Below, one piece after another: positions 29,100 through 42,793 of a stretch of 64,000 bases of DNA (position 1 is the stretch's first letter; the number at the start of each line of letters is the position of its first letter). The stretch spans positions 59,980,859 through 60,044,858 of the forward strand of contig OX457027.1 of assembly GCA_949752745.1 (NCBI GenBank). Reading direction: 5' to 3'. Position numbers and translations under genes: made by a program. The stretch is from Protula sp. h YS-2021. Taxonomy: Eukaryota > Annelida > Polychaeta > Sabellida > Serpulidae. The notes under the pieces were generated by a model. That model saw nothing but the letters and a program-made list of their open reading frames with translations, was not told the DNA's origin and ran no database searches.

Positions 29100-32000
29100 T
29101 CTCTGTGGCCTATATCATAACTATGGCACCAGTTGGCACTTGTTTGGTCACCACGCACACAAAAAAACCCTAAAATAAATATTTCTTTATGATTTAGTAG
29201 CATTAAATTATTAAAATTAAGTATGATAATTATTTTCAGGATATATATAGACCGATTCTCTGGGCGTCGGGAGAAATGTTTGCTTGTATAATTAAAATGA
29301 CTGATATGTAGCACCTCAGAAATGTTATGGTAAGAACCAAAAGGTCAATAGCAGTCTTATTTGGGTTTACTTAATTTTAAGCCACCTCCATGCCGGCTCA
29401 AAGCCAGCCTTAGCCTAAACTTAGTCTGAACCTATATTTTGCATATTGAATGAGTGAAACTTACACTTTTCTCAAATTTTAAGGTTGAGCGTGAGTTGGG
29501 ATTTTAACCACGTTATTGAACGCGGGTACATGAAGTTATTTCTGTTTATTTTCTCTGATGTTCCTTATAGAAATTTCTATAAAGACGTTATCGTTTTGTT
29601 TTGTTTTTGTCCAGCTATTTTTGTGTTATTTAGAGCGAAACATGAATGATAACTGAAGTCATTGAGTAGAGTCCTGTTGTTTATTCATGAGCTACCCAAA
29701 CAATGCTAAGGCAGTCATGCAATATGATCATTTACGTCACAATCGTTTTTATTGCCCCTTATCGTCAACCTAGAATAACGATGGAAATTAACAAAACAGC
29801 TAATGTTTTAACTACTACTTGTTTATGCTTACAATATCAAAATTATGAAATAAAAATGAGTTTCTTTTTTGTAATGTACTGAAGGACCATTTGATAGTTA
29901 TTTACTCTTGCAGAAATTATTTACTGATCAGACAGTGCCCATATATATTTTTTATGTTTATGCGGAATAAACCTGGCTTCCTTCCTGCCCTCCACATTCA
30001 ATGTTTTGAGCTTAGCAATTCATAATAGTACTCTTACCATATGTCTCTTTTTAACCATGCCTGATGCTGAAAATAGTTTCCACAAGACAAAGAATTAGAT
30101 CAATTGTTTGTCTGGCTATGTTAAATTCATAGTTGTGGTGTTGCCTTGGAACCGCGTCTGGTTGCGAAAATAGTTTCAACATGAGAAAGATGTTGATCAA
30201 TCGTTTTAAGCGAGTTTGACTAGTTCTTCGTCATGAATATGGTTGGCCATAGGCAAGAGCTGGTCATAGAAATAAAATGGATGCAGAATGTAACATCTGC
30301 AACCTATAACGCTACAGAACCGTTTAGAAAACAGTTCTTACGTGATACTGATTTTAAAATTAAATCCAGACTTAATTCATTTACACATTTTTGGCTCATA
30401 TTTTGGGAGAAGAACACAAGCTACCTAAAAGAACATTTCTTTGATGTGACATAGACACTTCTGAATTAAAATCTCCAAAGTACGACCTATCAGAACACGC
30501 ATTTGGTCGATTAAAATATCATATCAAGATATGTTTTGTAATTTAAATGCTAGTTCTAAATCTATGGGTGACGTTAATGACAGCGTCGTATTTCAGTGCT
30601 AATTACTTCTCCGATAGCTGACTAACTAACTGATTACTTGCGTTGGCTTCCTTTAACTCGGCCCTAGAGCACGATTTTCTCTTTGGGCAGTTTTTCTGAG
30701 CAGATTTTCTCCGAGCAGTGCCGTATTCTTCTTTTATTGGCCTCATCACAATTTGTTCTGGAAAATGACGTGCCAAACAATGAGCTCCTTTTAACATCCT
30801 TTGGATCGCGACAATTAACAGTGACTTAATTGGTAAGCTTAATGTCAGTAGGGTGATAGAACAAACTATGCGCTGTCAATCATTTCGAACGTAATGACTA
30901 TGCTGTTTTCCAAGAGCAAACATGTAAGCATTGCCCTTAAGCTAAGAGAACTTATGAGTAAGTTTTGTCTTGGAAATTTTTTAAAGATATGCCTACAGGG
31001 TTAAGTACAGATAATGGTCCGAAAAAAACCATCCCAAAGCCAGTAACTGTTTTCTTCAGCTTGAAAGGTGAATGCGAACAGTGCGCAAGGCCAGAGGAGG
31101 GTTTTAGGTCAGTTGAGTATGGTTTCATTTTTGCTTAATGATTTACTGGGTATATTGCAAGTAGAAGACGTGTAAAGAGTATATTAAAGTTGCCAATATT
31201 ATTTCTTTTTCCCGGTCCATCATTTTGTCTTTACTTCTGCTTGTGAATATACTGGCCTTAGCGCCACCAAATTTCTCACAAATGTGGTACTTGTTCTGAG
31301 AAATAATGTTTTTTTATCAACAAATACAACGCGTTACGGCTGGGGCAGCATCTGCACGAACTTCTGGTGTGTACCAGCAGCCACACTGTGCATTGCAAAA
31401 TGTGTACTTTCTTTGCATGCACCAAATACGCTGAGTATAGCGAACTGCTTCTATTGGTTTGATAAGAATGACGCTTTAATGCAAAATATTACGTGGTCAT
31501 TTTAAATACGCTGAATGCCTATTTAAATTATCAGCTTTTGTTACTCACATTCTTGGTGAGTGTCGGAGTTCGAGGAGGGATGCCGTTTCATTGGGTAAGC
31601 AAAGTTCTGTGTTTAGAAAAGTTTCGAACTTGCAAAAAAGGACTCTTAGAAAGGTGTCGGACTCGAAAACAAGACTGGTTTGTTTAGAAAACGATATGAC
31701 CCATTCAATCATTTTTTTATTTCTCAGCATTCTAGGTACAATATTCCTTTTCATATTGTGAAATCAGTCTCGTTTTCTAAACCAATTTCAGCTACTAGAT
31801 TTAGTTTTATTTATTTTTTTGCCTAATAAAATGATTTTATGCTATATTATTTCGTTGGTATTTCTATTTCTACAGTTGAATCAGCCCCTAATTTGCTGCT
31901 TTTACCCATCTGATAGCAAAGATGCCATACACAATTATTTACGTAAGCCCTGTGATGACGCTTGCTGATTACATGGCAGGCCTGTATACAGCAGCCATTT

Positions 32001-35000
32001 TGGCAATTATAGAATATGCTTTAAACTATCAAATAAGGCACTATCAATGCAATTGTGCTGTCCGAAAATAATTGCCAGTATTCCTAAACAGTAGAACCTG
32101 CGCTCAAAAGGAGCCTGCACTTAAAAGGAACAGAGACTCTTTAATAGTTTTAGACAATTGGTTGGAATTTCCAGTTTTCTCTGGAGTAAGAGTTATTAGA
32201 ATTGCTATTGTTCTTTTACAGCTTTCACAATTAGTAACATTTTAAACAAGTACAAAAGGGCTAAGGGGGAAAAGTATGGTCCTTTCAATATGACATGCTT
32301 TCCAAGATTAGCAAATCCCTCGCTGATCAGATTAAGATTTTGCTTCGTGTTGGCATTTTATTAATAGACAGACTTTGTAGTACAATAGCACGAAGCTCTG
32401 TTGTACCAGTATAATCTAGCTTATTTCGACCCCTACTCCACCTCCTTCGATTTTCTCTAAGGAAAATCTCAACCTGATCAGGCTTAAGTAATAAAGGCGG
32501 CTGATGTAAATTGCTGCATCAAAATATGCCCAACATTCATCAAGCGCCATCCACTGGGAAACAATAGACGTTTATGTTTGTTGGGATTTTAATTCCTTAG
32601 GTAATACTTATCTGAAAGCTTTGATAAAAACTGCCTATTGCTTTCTGCAAGTGAAATTTTATGTATTTATTAATTTATTGCATTTTTTTAACCTTTCTGT
32701 TATTCAATTTTATTTCATCACCAAATTACCCTCTAAACTCGCTTAATATTACTTTAATATTACTGAAATATTACTGTTAAAACTAATGTGAATACAGTAG
32801 ATATCATAATCACGACGTGTATGTCAAGAAAAACATCTTAACGACATAAGATAGAAGATCACTATTGTATAAGTATTATTTCTATGCACAGGACATTGAA
32901 TGTCTCCTCTGAAAACATTGTTCCCAGCATTTCCTTTAGTAGATATTAATTGCTCTAAAAGTTACGTCATCGGTGGTCCTGTAGCGTCACTGCTACAAAG
33001 ACAGATTGATCTTATATCCTGAGTCTAGTGTGCGTACTACAGAGTCATAACACGGGCGGATGTGCATAAATATGCCAGCAAATGCCTTATTAAAAGCGAC
33101 AAAGAAGCATTTGCTGCATATTAATAGTAACGGCTCATCCCACAACCAGTAGAGTAAGAACGTTGCTTCTGCGTTGCAAATGTGATACTTTAGAAATTTA
33201 GCCAGGCTTTGGGAATTTAATTCCTAGTGTTACTATTTAGCACCTTTTTACTTCTAGTATTAAAACAGAAGGAGCACAACCACCCTTAGGTATTGCAACT
33301 TCCTAAATTAGAAATGTTCTGCTTAAAAATCAGACTATCAATTGTTAGTTTTAGAGAAATTAGAGCACGAGATTAAAAGAAGTACAGTTAATATATATAA
33401 AAAGTCAAATGATGCTGATTTTACTCTTACTTTTCGGGCGTTGAATTCCAGTTGCAACGTCTCTTTGTGAGAAGGTCAATTATTACAACATATGGCGTTG
33501 TGTGTTCATTATTTGATAAAGTAGCTATTTGTTATGTTTAAATGACACTATGTACAGGCACAATTTCATTAACGGTCTCTCAGTGAGTAATCAGAAAAGC
33601 CTTTCTGGCCTAGCACTAGCTCTCGCTTTTCTGTTTACGTTAAAAATGAGTGAAATATTTATGGCAGCTGGCATTCCGTTACTGTCATTAACATATTTAT
33701 AAAAAGGATGGGTTAATTTTTTAAATTCTTTGCTAATTACTGCAAGTTAATAAATAAAATTGTAACACTATTAGAACCAAAAACTAAAATGGTTAAAATT
33801 TGACTTTAAATTAAGGCTAACAAGAGAATCTAACTTTCTTTAAGAGTTTCAGTTCAAGACGAAATTGTTTTCTGAATGCTTTATTTATAACAATAAGATT
33901 TAATGGCGGCAAAATGTATGCTTTTTAACTTTTGCATTATCAAATTTGTCTGTTAATTCTATTGGGCAATATTAGAGAAAGTAGCATTCCGTTTCTTTTA
34001 GGACCTTGATATTTTATTTATTGATTAAGTTTTTTTAAATTCAAGAACTACGTTTCGATTGCTTATAGTTTCACAAATAATGTTTAATACTTAACAACTG
34101 CCTGCTTTTTTGGCTAAAACTGAAGAATATGAGCATGTTTTTTTAGCTTTTCGCTCTGAGCAACACCCAAAAGGATAGTACAGAACCATAATCATACTTC
34201 TACTATAACAGTGCTCCAGGTGTTCAAAGAAACGTCATTAGCTCAGTCGAATTATTTTTAAGATATCTATCAGCAATCGCATCCAATCACTATTGGCCTC
34301 AACCCTAGAGAAATGCCACTGACAAGAACAATCTCATAGGGTTGTGTTATTACTATTTTACTGTCTAGCAGATGTACCTCTTGCATTATTAAAGAACTAC
34401 CTCACTACAATCCCAGTAGACTCTCTAAGAACTTTTGCATAAATTTTTTAAATCAAACTTAGGTCTTGATTGTGTAAATAATTTTATAGTTTTTTTAATA
34501 AACACCCATTTTGGTGGAAACCTATGTGACGTCAATTAGGAAATATAACCGTAGGAAATACATTCTTTTGCCCTGCGGCATGCTGTTCTATTGTATTATT
34601 TTCTATCTTATTGCATGCAAGCAAAACAATCGTGTGCAAATGGTAGACTGAAAATTATTATAAGGGCTTCGTTCTGCGACAGAGCCTAATAATGATACCA
34701 AGCATCAGAAATTGTCTTGTGTTGAAAGTCATGTGTCATGTCCTAACATAACGTAGACCGCAGTTCCCACAGAAACATTAAAGGTATAATCAAGACTGTA
34801 TCAGGATATAAACGTACGAGAGCCATCTGTCCTTTCTTTATCAACAAATTAGTCATTTATATCAACCGTTTATGAAGCAATCAGCTTCTTTTCCTTGTCG
34901 TGATTTTATTTAAGCTTCCTAATGTTAATGAAACACACTATGAAGCAGTGCACTATACCTGATATACGGCTTTCACCATCAGGGCAGGGTGGATTAAATT

Positions 35001-36050
35001 CCGCCCCGTAGCAAATATTTGTGCCATTTGGGTTTATTAACAATGGCAAATACTTACAGAATTCACTGTCTCCGTATAGAGCAACAGGCACTGACCTCAA
35101 ATTTTAGGAAATTCATTGTCAGAATTTATAGTTTCCTATTCCATATAACAAGTTTTTAGCGATATCGCTAAGCTTCTTTTTTAAACCTATATTTTGTGCA
35201 GCGCCCCAAATTAAACGATGTTAAATAAAATATTTGAAATACATTCCAGATGGCTATAAATTTTTCATATGAAGATGCTATAGACAGAGACTGGGATTTT
35301 CCACGAAAGATGTTATAGATATCACGAAACACTCAATAAAAAGTTGTGTTTTTTGCGACACATTCATGTTTGCAGCTTACCAAAACAATAATTCGTTCAG
35401 GTGTGGAAAATTAACCTAGGTTTGACTACTTCGCAAAAAAATTTAAAAGGTTTAAGAAGTGACATCATTCTTTAATGCAAAATTCAAAAATAATATTAAC
35501 TAAATCCTTTTAAGAGAAAAGTACATTGTTTTCAATTGTTATTTCCGCTGTGTGAACAAACAAAATCAAGCCTAATTAAAATCATTTAATTCTGGGTTTC
35601 TCATGGGGGCCCTTAAGTTGTAGGGTGGGATGTAAACCTTCTGGTGTTGTGTTACTCCAGTCTGTCATTCACAAGTATTTGTGTTTCTTCCCCCAGACTG
35701 GCTTTTTTCTTAAGACCGTGAAATAACTTAGCATAGAAAGTTTGGTGGCTTCCTTTGCAGCGTTTGACTTTGCATTTTGAGCACTTTAATGTTGCTATGC
35801 GCTATCGTAAAACATTTCAAATTGATTTGATATTTAAATTTCAGTGTTCCTTATATATCATTCGAAATACCTTTGTTGGTGGATATTTTAACAAAGTGTA
35901 CCAATTAAACACTGACGTGCTTCGAACCGAATGAATGTTAAAGTTAAACAAAGCACGGCATTCAACAATCATAATATTTAGTCACTACTCAGTGTGCTGT
36001 GACACTGCTCGCCTCGCAGTCTTAAGCCGCTGTAACCGTTTATCTTTCCC
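29100..36050. other. Long AT-rich stretch without recognisable genes or transposons
   Basis: Apart from a weak cysteine-bearing exon candidate near 35.0 kb, I see no coding blocks, inverted ends, tandem arrays or transposase motifs here. Open frames are short and unlike known proteins. It may be intron or intergenic DNA. Confidence 0.5.
34958..35091 (-). CDS. Candidate internal cysteine-bearing exon
   Basis: Between a weak acceptor (TTTGAG) and a donor (CAG|GTATAG) there is an open stretch reading SVPVALYGDSEFCKYLPLLI, then NGTNICYGAEFNPPCPDGES. Three cysteines and an N-glycosylation sequon (NGT) resemble an extracellular domain exon. No neighbouring exon or family is recognised, and the acceptor tract is poor. 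Confidence 0.22.
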
Positions 36051-36060
36051 CCTGTACAGC

Positions 36061-36087
36061 TTTATATATATATATATATATATATAG
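36061..36087. repeat. (TA)n microsatellite
   Basis: A short TA run of about 26 bp. Confidence 0.9.
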
Positions 36088-36530
36088 TTGGCATTGAACG
36101 AACTTTTCTATACAAGTTTATACGGTTTTACCCCAATGCCAATCCCGTGTAAAGCTGGTGATAAGCCAATGTTACCTTTTGCGAAGGAATACTGTCGTTC
36201 CATGTCGTAAGACGCCTGTTTACGAGTGAAAGCGCAGGTCGCATTCTCAACCTTTAGACATTTCGCACACACGCACTAATCAATCTCGACTGTGTGCCCT
36301 CTTAGGCGGAGGGGTACTGAAATAAGGACGATTTCGCAGTGTTTATTTCCATCGTACGCTTACACGTGTGGAAACGTTCAATTCATAATTTATTCGTGTG
36401 TTACCGTAAATAAGCTCGTCACGGCCTTAACGTATTTCTGACTTATGCCACACAGAGACAAACATTTGTTACTGTCTTGTCATTAATTTGCCAAATTTGT
36501 CACTTGACTTCACATCATTTTTTCAAAATA

Positions 36531-37664
36531 CAGTAAAACCTTATATTAAGGACACCTAACTGAATAAGCTTCAATGTCCCTAAAGGTGAGGTGTCTCTAA
36601 TATACAAGTTGGGATTTGATTGATGATAAAACATGGAATATGACCACTAACGATAAATACATTATAATGGAAAAATAAAAGCGTTAGTCCACCAACAGTG
36701 AAAAAAAGTTCAGGATTTTTGTCTGGTGACTTTTTTCCCCATAGAGAGCTGCTTCTGAGCGATAACATCTTTGCTCTGTACATCAATTCTCTGAAAGTGG
36801 ACATGTCGGATAAGCATGAGAACTGAACCGGTTGGTCAATTGCACGTCTTGCATCCGCTATTCCAATGCTGCGTGGTCCAATACCATGTGGTACGACTGT
36901 TTCACACTGGTTTTCGAAACCAGTCCGAAACTGCATCTGTGTCACCTTGGGTCTTTCGCTCCTCGATCAAGGCTTTTTCCCAGTGCTCTTCAAGTTGCTC
37001 GGTGGCAGGTGCACCCCGCATCAATGTCCACATAGTCCTGGGCATTCATAACTTCCATACGCGTGGAGAGTGACTGGAGCATCGGCTGTAACTTTTCCTG
37101 CAAGTAGCAATTCGTTTCCTTTCCTTTTTGTCCCTGGAATGTTTTAATTGCAATTGCTTTTTGAATACAGAACTATCTAACAACGCGTCTTTAATACATA
37201 TTGTTAAGCCCAGAGATGACACTTTAAACTCAGTGTATCATAATTTCAAAGAATAAGGGATTTAACTTTTGCTGGGAAGACTTAACAAAACTGTCCTTAA
37301 TTGTGCCGCTCTAATCCCTCTTGTCTAAACACCCTCTTCACAACCCCTTTTGTGTAGCCTAATGCGAGGTACTCTAGAAGGGATAAGCGCTCACTCCGAA
37401 ATGCCAAACAATGCTCAAAAGGGGCTTTTGTCCATTGTTTACTTTGAGAAACACAAAACAGTTGTCCCTAATATACAAGTTAATTAAAGTTTAAAACTCG
37501 ACTTACGGGCAAAAAACTGTCCCTAGTCCTTAATAGCGAGGTGTCCTTATTATATAGGTTTTTTAGTACAGAAGTCAATGGGATTTCAAAAGAGACTGAC
37601 GTGAACTGTCCCTTTTTCTCAGGTGTCCCAAATATACAGGTTGTCCTTAAGGCAGGTTTGACTG
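36531..37664. mobile_element. TA-flanked element with CAGTAAAACC / GGTTTGACTG ends
   Basis: The left end is TA|CAGTAAAACCTTATATTAAG and the right end, reverse complemented, is TA|CAGTCAAACCTGCCTTAAGG. Words such as AAGGACACCT and CTAATATACAAGTT recur near both ends. TA flanks and CAGT termini suggest the pogo/Tc1 group. No transposase was recognised in the 1.1 kb. Confidence 0.65.
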
Positions 37665-38794
37665 TAACTGAAAACTCTCGGACACTGATATTGTGATTTC
37701 TTAGATTTAGTTACAGCATTTAATTCTTTAGTTGTTGATTTCAGAAATAAAATTACGTTCTTCTCCACCTTGTGTTTTTGGGGATGGCTTTTAAATTTCA
37801 TCTCAATGTCTGTTACACTGCATGTGGCTATGTCAATATGTTATTTAAAATTAAAATCGGCCAGTAATATCCAATTTGTACAAAAAGGTAGCTCCTTTCC
37901 AGTGATCAGTGCTATAACAGGCTATTTTACCCCTCCAATATATTTCCTCCCCAAAGACTTTTTCCGCGTAAATGTATTTTGATAATATTTTTTCATGAGG
38001 ATGGACTAAATTAGACATTAGACATTAAAGTCTTAAAGTACTTTATTGACTAAATTCAACATAATTAAAAAATATAAAAAGGCATCTTTGATGAGAAAGC
38101 CCTTTGCTTTTCTCTTACTATGCTTTTTAGTATTTTTAGAGAGCTCAGGACTAAATCTTACCGAGATTTCCTATCTAGCTGTTACAATACATGAATAAAA
38201 ATTAAAGCAAAAGAGATGTAATTCTGATTATCACGGAGTGCCTTTGATTCAGCATCAGAAAGAAAAATAAATAGAGAAAAATAGGGGAAGCTGGAAGGCT
38301 TGAAGGCAGGTGAACAGGGGACAGAAAGAAACAAACGGAAAAATGCGGTGGGGGGGGGGGGGCGACTAACCTTGGTGTAGAAGCTGAACAGGGTCAGAAA
38401 GTACCGGGTGGGGGAAGATAGAATAGCCTAGCTTCCCCCAGGGATGGTGGGGGAAGATATCCTAATCTATCATCCCCCGGGGGGAAACTGTACGGGAGGC
38501 ACGATATACTGTTACACCGAGCTCAACGATGATGAAGTGGGTTGCAGAGGCAAACGTTCTAAGCAATTGCTAACGGTTAAAGTCAGTAACAAGCGTTTGT
38601 GCCTCCACTTAAGTGAAGGGGGTTTCCATCGTTACACACATAAAGTGGAACACAACACAAGACATAAAGGTGATTATTTGAGCTTTAATCAGGTAGAGTC
38701 AACGAAGCTTCAAATAAACATGGCCCCTTTTGGTGTTCAACCGTCTCCATTGAGAACAAATTAGTATATCATCAAATACCGTCAAACAAAAAAT

Positions 38795-38950
38795 ATGCAT
38801 GTATGTATGCATGTATTTATGTATGCATGCATTTATGTATGTATGTATGTATGTATGTATGTATGCATGTATGCATGTATGTATGTATGTATGTATGTAT
38901 GTATGTATGCTTGCGTGTATCTATGTATGTATGCATATATGTATATCATA
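38795..38950. repeat. (GTAT)n / (GCAT)n microsatellite
   Basis: Tetranucleotide run with GCAT variants; the Met-Tyr-Val-Cys translations are artefacts of the repeat. Confidence 0.93.
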
Positions 38951-39004
38951 GTTGCTGGCAGAAAACCGATCTCTCAGGTGTAATAGACGCATTTGTTGGT
39001 TCTG

Positions 39005-40632
39005 TTGCGTAAGTTTTCCCTGCGCGTAAAAACAGCCTGTTTTTACGTAGAAAAGGCCTTTTCTACGGCCATACCCGTATAATCTACCTGTCAACGCATT
39101 GTCTGTAATATTGTCTTGTGCATAGAAAAGGCCTTTTCTACGGGTACTATAAAGGAAAAACTTACGCTTCAGGAGCGTATTTTTTCCCTGCGTCAATAAA
39201 ATTCAGCTTTAGACATTGTATCTCCCTATTAAAAAAGGAACAAAGAAACAGTATATGGAGAGAAGATCATTGAAATAATGCGCTCGCAGGTGAAATATAC
39301 AGTCTTGCCCGTAGAAAAGGCCTTTTCTACGTAAAAACAGCCTGTCATTTCAGTAATGAAACTAGACATGAATTTCTGGGGCACAGGATATTTTTACGCC
39401 ACTATAATCCGTGAAAAAGTCCTTTTTTCTTCTAACTATCATTGTCAAGGTAATATACTTAAAAATGGATTTGTCAATTGAAATGTCATGTTTACGCCTA
39501 TCAAGCCTTAAAGCAAGATATATTAAAATCTATCTGTAAGTTAAAAGGGCATTTTTACGCCTCAAAGGGCGTAAAAAAAGTCATTTCAACCACAAAACTA
39601 GACATGAATTTCTGACTCACAGGACATTTTTACTCCACTAATCCGTAAAAAAGTCCTTTTTTCTCTTTTAACAATCCAGGTTCTAGGTTATATATTTGTT
39701 AATCGATTTTTAAGTTGAAATGGAATTTTTACGCCTTCAAGGCGTAGAAAGTCATTTCCGAAATAAAACTAGACGTGAATTTCCTACGCACAGGCCATTT
39801 TCACGCTACTTTCCGTAAAAAACTTTTTTTCTTTTAACTATCAACTTCAAAACTAATGTAGACACGCATGGTAACCATTCGGTACGTGAGTGCCCCCACT
39901 ATCCCCCCTGATAAATTCATTGCAGAATATATTTGAATTCTAGAAAATTAATTCTAGAACTTTGTGTGTGCGTGCGTGCGTGCGTGCGTGTATGTGTGTG
40001 TGTTTGTGTGTGTGTGTGTTTTGGCTTTTTTTCGGGGGGGGGGGGGGTAGAGTGCAAATAAATAAATGGAGAGGGTCTGTTACTCTGTTATCCCCTTCTC
40101 CCAAGACGTTTTGTCAAAGCACGGATTACTCTTATGGTATGTTGAAAAGTAATTTGCGGGTAATCCGACCAGTTAATATTTATGACGAAACACACTCTCA
40201 CAGCGTTCGATATATCGTCATAGAATATTGAAATCATTTTTTCGGGAGAGGGGGGAAGGTTGGGTGGGGCGACGGTCTGAGGGGTGACGCTTAGGCAATA
40301 AGCACGATAAACCAGTTTGCTAAAATAAAATCCATTTAACCAGTTTCTTCCTCAGTACCACAAAAGTGCACCAGGACCACCAAAGCGCATCTGTAATACG
40401 CGGTGGTACTGAGTCTGGCCGGTGGAAAACTCAGTGGTACGTGCTTTCGAAGAAGCGTGCGCAGCTTTATGAGGAGAAACAACAAGCAAATTACGAAAAG
40501 CTGCCAATCAATACACAGTGAAAATTTACGCACAGGGAAAACTTATGCAACTGTGAGCGTAAGTTTTCCCTGCGCGTACAAAAGGCCTTTTTTACGAAGT
40601 GCAAATCTTACGAAAGGGAAAACTTACGGGAC
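39005..40632. mobile_element. ~1.6-kb element with modular ends and ~200-bp internal tandem units
   Basis: The left side starts GCGTAAGTTTTCCCTGCGCG and has several palindromic AGAAAAGGCCTTTTCT words (39050-39330). The right side (40535-40632) carries the same GTAAGTTTTCCCTGCGCGTA word plus inverted copies. Between 39344 and 39830 three units of about 180-230 bp repeat TGAAACTAGACATGAATTTC, then CACAGGA, TTTTACGC and TCCGTAAAAAAGTCC. It also holds a GT/G-rich microsatellite at 39962-40047. Confidence 0.55.
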
Positions 40633-42142
40633 AGGTTCTGTCGTGGAGTGGCTATTGTTGTTCCAACCAGCTTTTCAAAATTAGTCATGAAAATCCACTT
40701 CATACCTATTCTGTGTAACTGGATGACTCAAAGGTTGGGGTACTTTAACAGAGGAGTGACCACACTATAATTTTAGATTCTAGATTAATATTTTACCGAC
40801 GTCTATACATTATCTATACAAAGTTGTTTTGACTTCTATTTGCAACCTTTACGTAACGTTGATTAGACTGTGATAATCGACATCTATCTAACGCCGAACG
40901 GTAGACGTTTTCTCGACTTCACAAACAACTCAATTTTAATTGGGTGCGATGTATATCTAACGTTCGTGGGACGTAGCAATGTTTACTGGGTCGGGAGTAT
41001 TTCCCAGGATATTAAGCTTGAAGTCAAGGTAAGATTGGATAAACTTCTCTTATAATATCACTTTTAGCCTAAAAATGACTGCAATTTTTTGCATACGTAA
41101 ATGAAAAATATTTTTAGTTTATAGCTCTTGAATAAGGCCTTCGTTAACGCATTTCTTTGTGACCTTAACCTTAACTCAGCAAACCTCGGGGTGAAATTTG
41201 ATCATTTAAGAAAATAGGCTACATTTTTACTGGCTTCTACTGACGTCTGTGCTTGGACACAATTGAACTGACTTTCATTTCCCTTGGAACAAAGTGAATT
41301 TTAGACCCTTCCATACTTGGTTGTTCTAGCCAAATGTGAATAATTAACATATCCTTTGCTGCTACGATTTTGAACCGGGAGTTGAATATTAAATATACGT
41401 TAATATGGATATTACATTATATATTCTGTGATATATCCTATGTAACATTGTGTGTAAAATTGTTGATAATTTAACTTAAGGCTTACTCTCCATCATTTTG
41501 GAGAATTGCTAATGTTTAATACAATAGGAACGAGCCTTTGCTTCTCAATTCCTGGTAGCCTTGTAGTTTAAAAGTCCTTGCTGTATTTTTTCTCAGTCAA
41601 GAAGACCGGTAATGGTGCACATCAAGCATAAGGCACTCTTTCAAAAATGAAAAAGGTTTAATGTTTCATGGGTTTAAAGTTGTTGTTGAGGATGTATCTA
41701 TTTATTTGCTGATAAAAGCCTTAACGGCTGTTTTAAGAAATGGTCGAAAATAACTACCAATTTCTATGTAACACGACAGATTGGCATCGAGACCAACATT
41801 CGTCGGAACCCTTAAAACCGAGTTCTAAAAAATGCCGGTATGGGTGGGGGTTGTATGTGTGTTGTGGGAGAGGGAGGAGGAGGTGGAGTGCTTCTCTACT
41901 TTTTAGTGACCGTTCCGTGAATGGTGAGTAAGATGAGATGGTTTTTATTCAATTTGTTACACGAAGTGCACTTTCACCTCAGTAATTTTCAGTGGCCTAA
42001 TTGGGTCAACGCAACGTCCACTTACTGTGAACAAGACGAAGATTTCCAAGGCATAACACTGACCCTGTGTTAGATATACACGTACTTTGCTTGTGATTCG
42101 TCATTCTTCTTACACTCAGTTAAATACACTTATTTCCGCCAA

Positions 42143-42382
42143 TCATTTACTTAAGATATCCCTGAGAAGGTAGTGTCCATTTGCTATACCCCCATGCTGC
42201 TGAAATAACTCGTACGCACTCGTGAGCTGGCGGGAGCAGAAACGCTGCTGTCCGCGACGCCCAGAAGGGGGAGCAATCAAACCTGAGGAACTGTCTCGCT
42301 CTGGTGGGTTAAACTTAGTTTGTGATTGCAGGGCGTATGGAGAAAAACCATTACGGCTAATCTTTCCCCAAGTGTGAGGTGA
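42143..42382 (-). CDS. Candidate terminal exon of an unrecognised minus-strand gene
   Basis: A pyrimidine-rich tract and acceptor ...CTTATACAG precede 79 codons ending in TGA, starting SPHTWGKISRNGF. The base composition is richer in GC than the flanks. The middle contains PPSGRRGQQRF, a Gly-Arg-Arg that could be an amidation and cleavage site. The end reads RQLTSAYELFQQHGG...HYLLRDILSK. This suggests a prohormone or other secreted protein, but I do not recognise a family and no upstream exon was found. It lies 0.4 kb from the neuropeptide gene on the opposite strand. Confidence 0.35.
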   Translation of the reverse strand, partial: SPHTWGKISRNGFSPYALQSQTKFNPPERDSSSGLIAPPSGRRGQQRFCSRQLTSAYELFQQHGGIANGHYLLRDILSK

Positions 42383-42793
42383 CTGTATAAGAAATCGCCA
42401 AACAGAAAGCAACAAAAATAAGATTACTTTACAAAAGCTGCTAATGATAGAAACTGAAAATAAAATGTTAATATACAAAGCAGAGACTGAAGGACAGGTT
42501 TGTGGTTTGATGTAGTCTTGACGGAACCAAGGATAGAACTTTAATAAAAAATCTCAGTTTTTCAAATTGCATATAGCTATATAGACCAGAGGAATATATA
42601 TTTTGTGAGCATACAGAGAAACTTTTCGGGAATTCAAAATAAAACAGCTTTTACAGAAAACCCTAATTTAAATGTTACGAAAGTGTTAATATAGCGTTAA
42701 ATATTTTATATGACTGATTTTCTGACTTTAAATTTCACGAAAAGAAAACAAAAAACAAAATAATTCCCAAACCTTGAAGGAAAAGTTATCAAA

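Noticed and set aside
38444..38764. Plus-strand frame of 106 residues
   Set aside because: Begins in a GC-palindromic stretch (GGGGGAAGATA words) and shows no known domain; likely repeat-derived.
38795..39012. Met-Tyr-Val-Cys repeat frames
   Set aside because: Translation of the GTAT microsatellite.
41740..41931. Possible 5' exon of the neuropeptide gene ending at a GTGAGTAAG donor
   Set aside because: The donor is good, but I found no convincing acceptor before 42794 and the precursor frame is complete without it.
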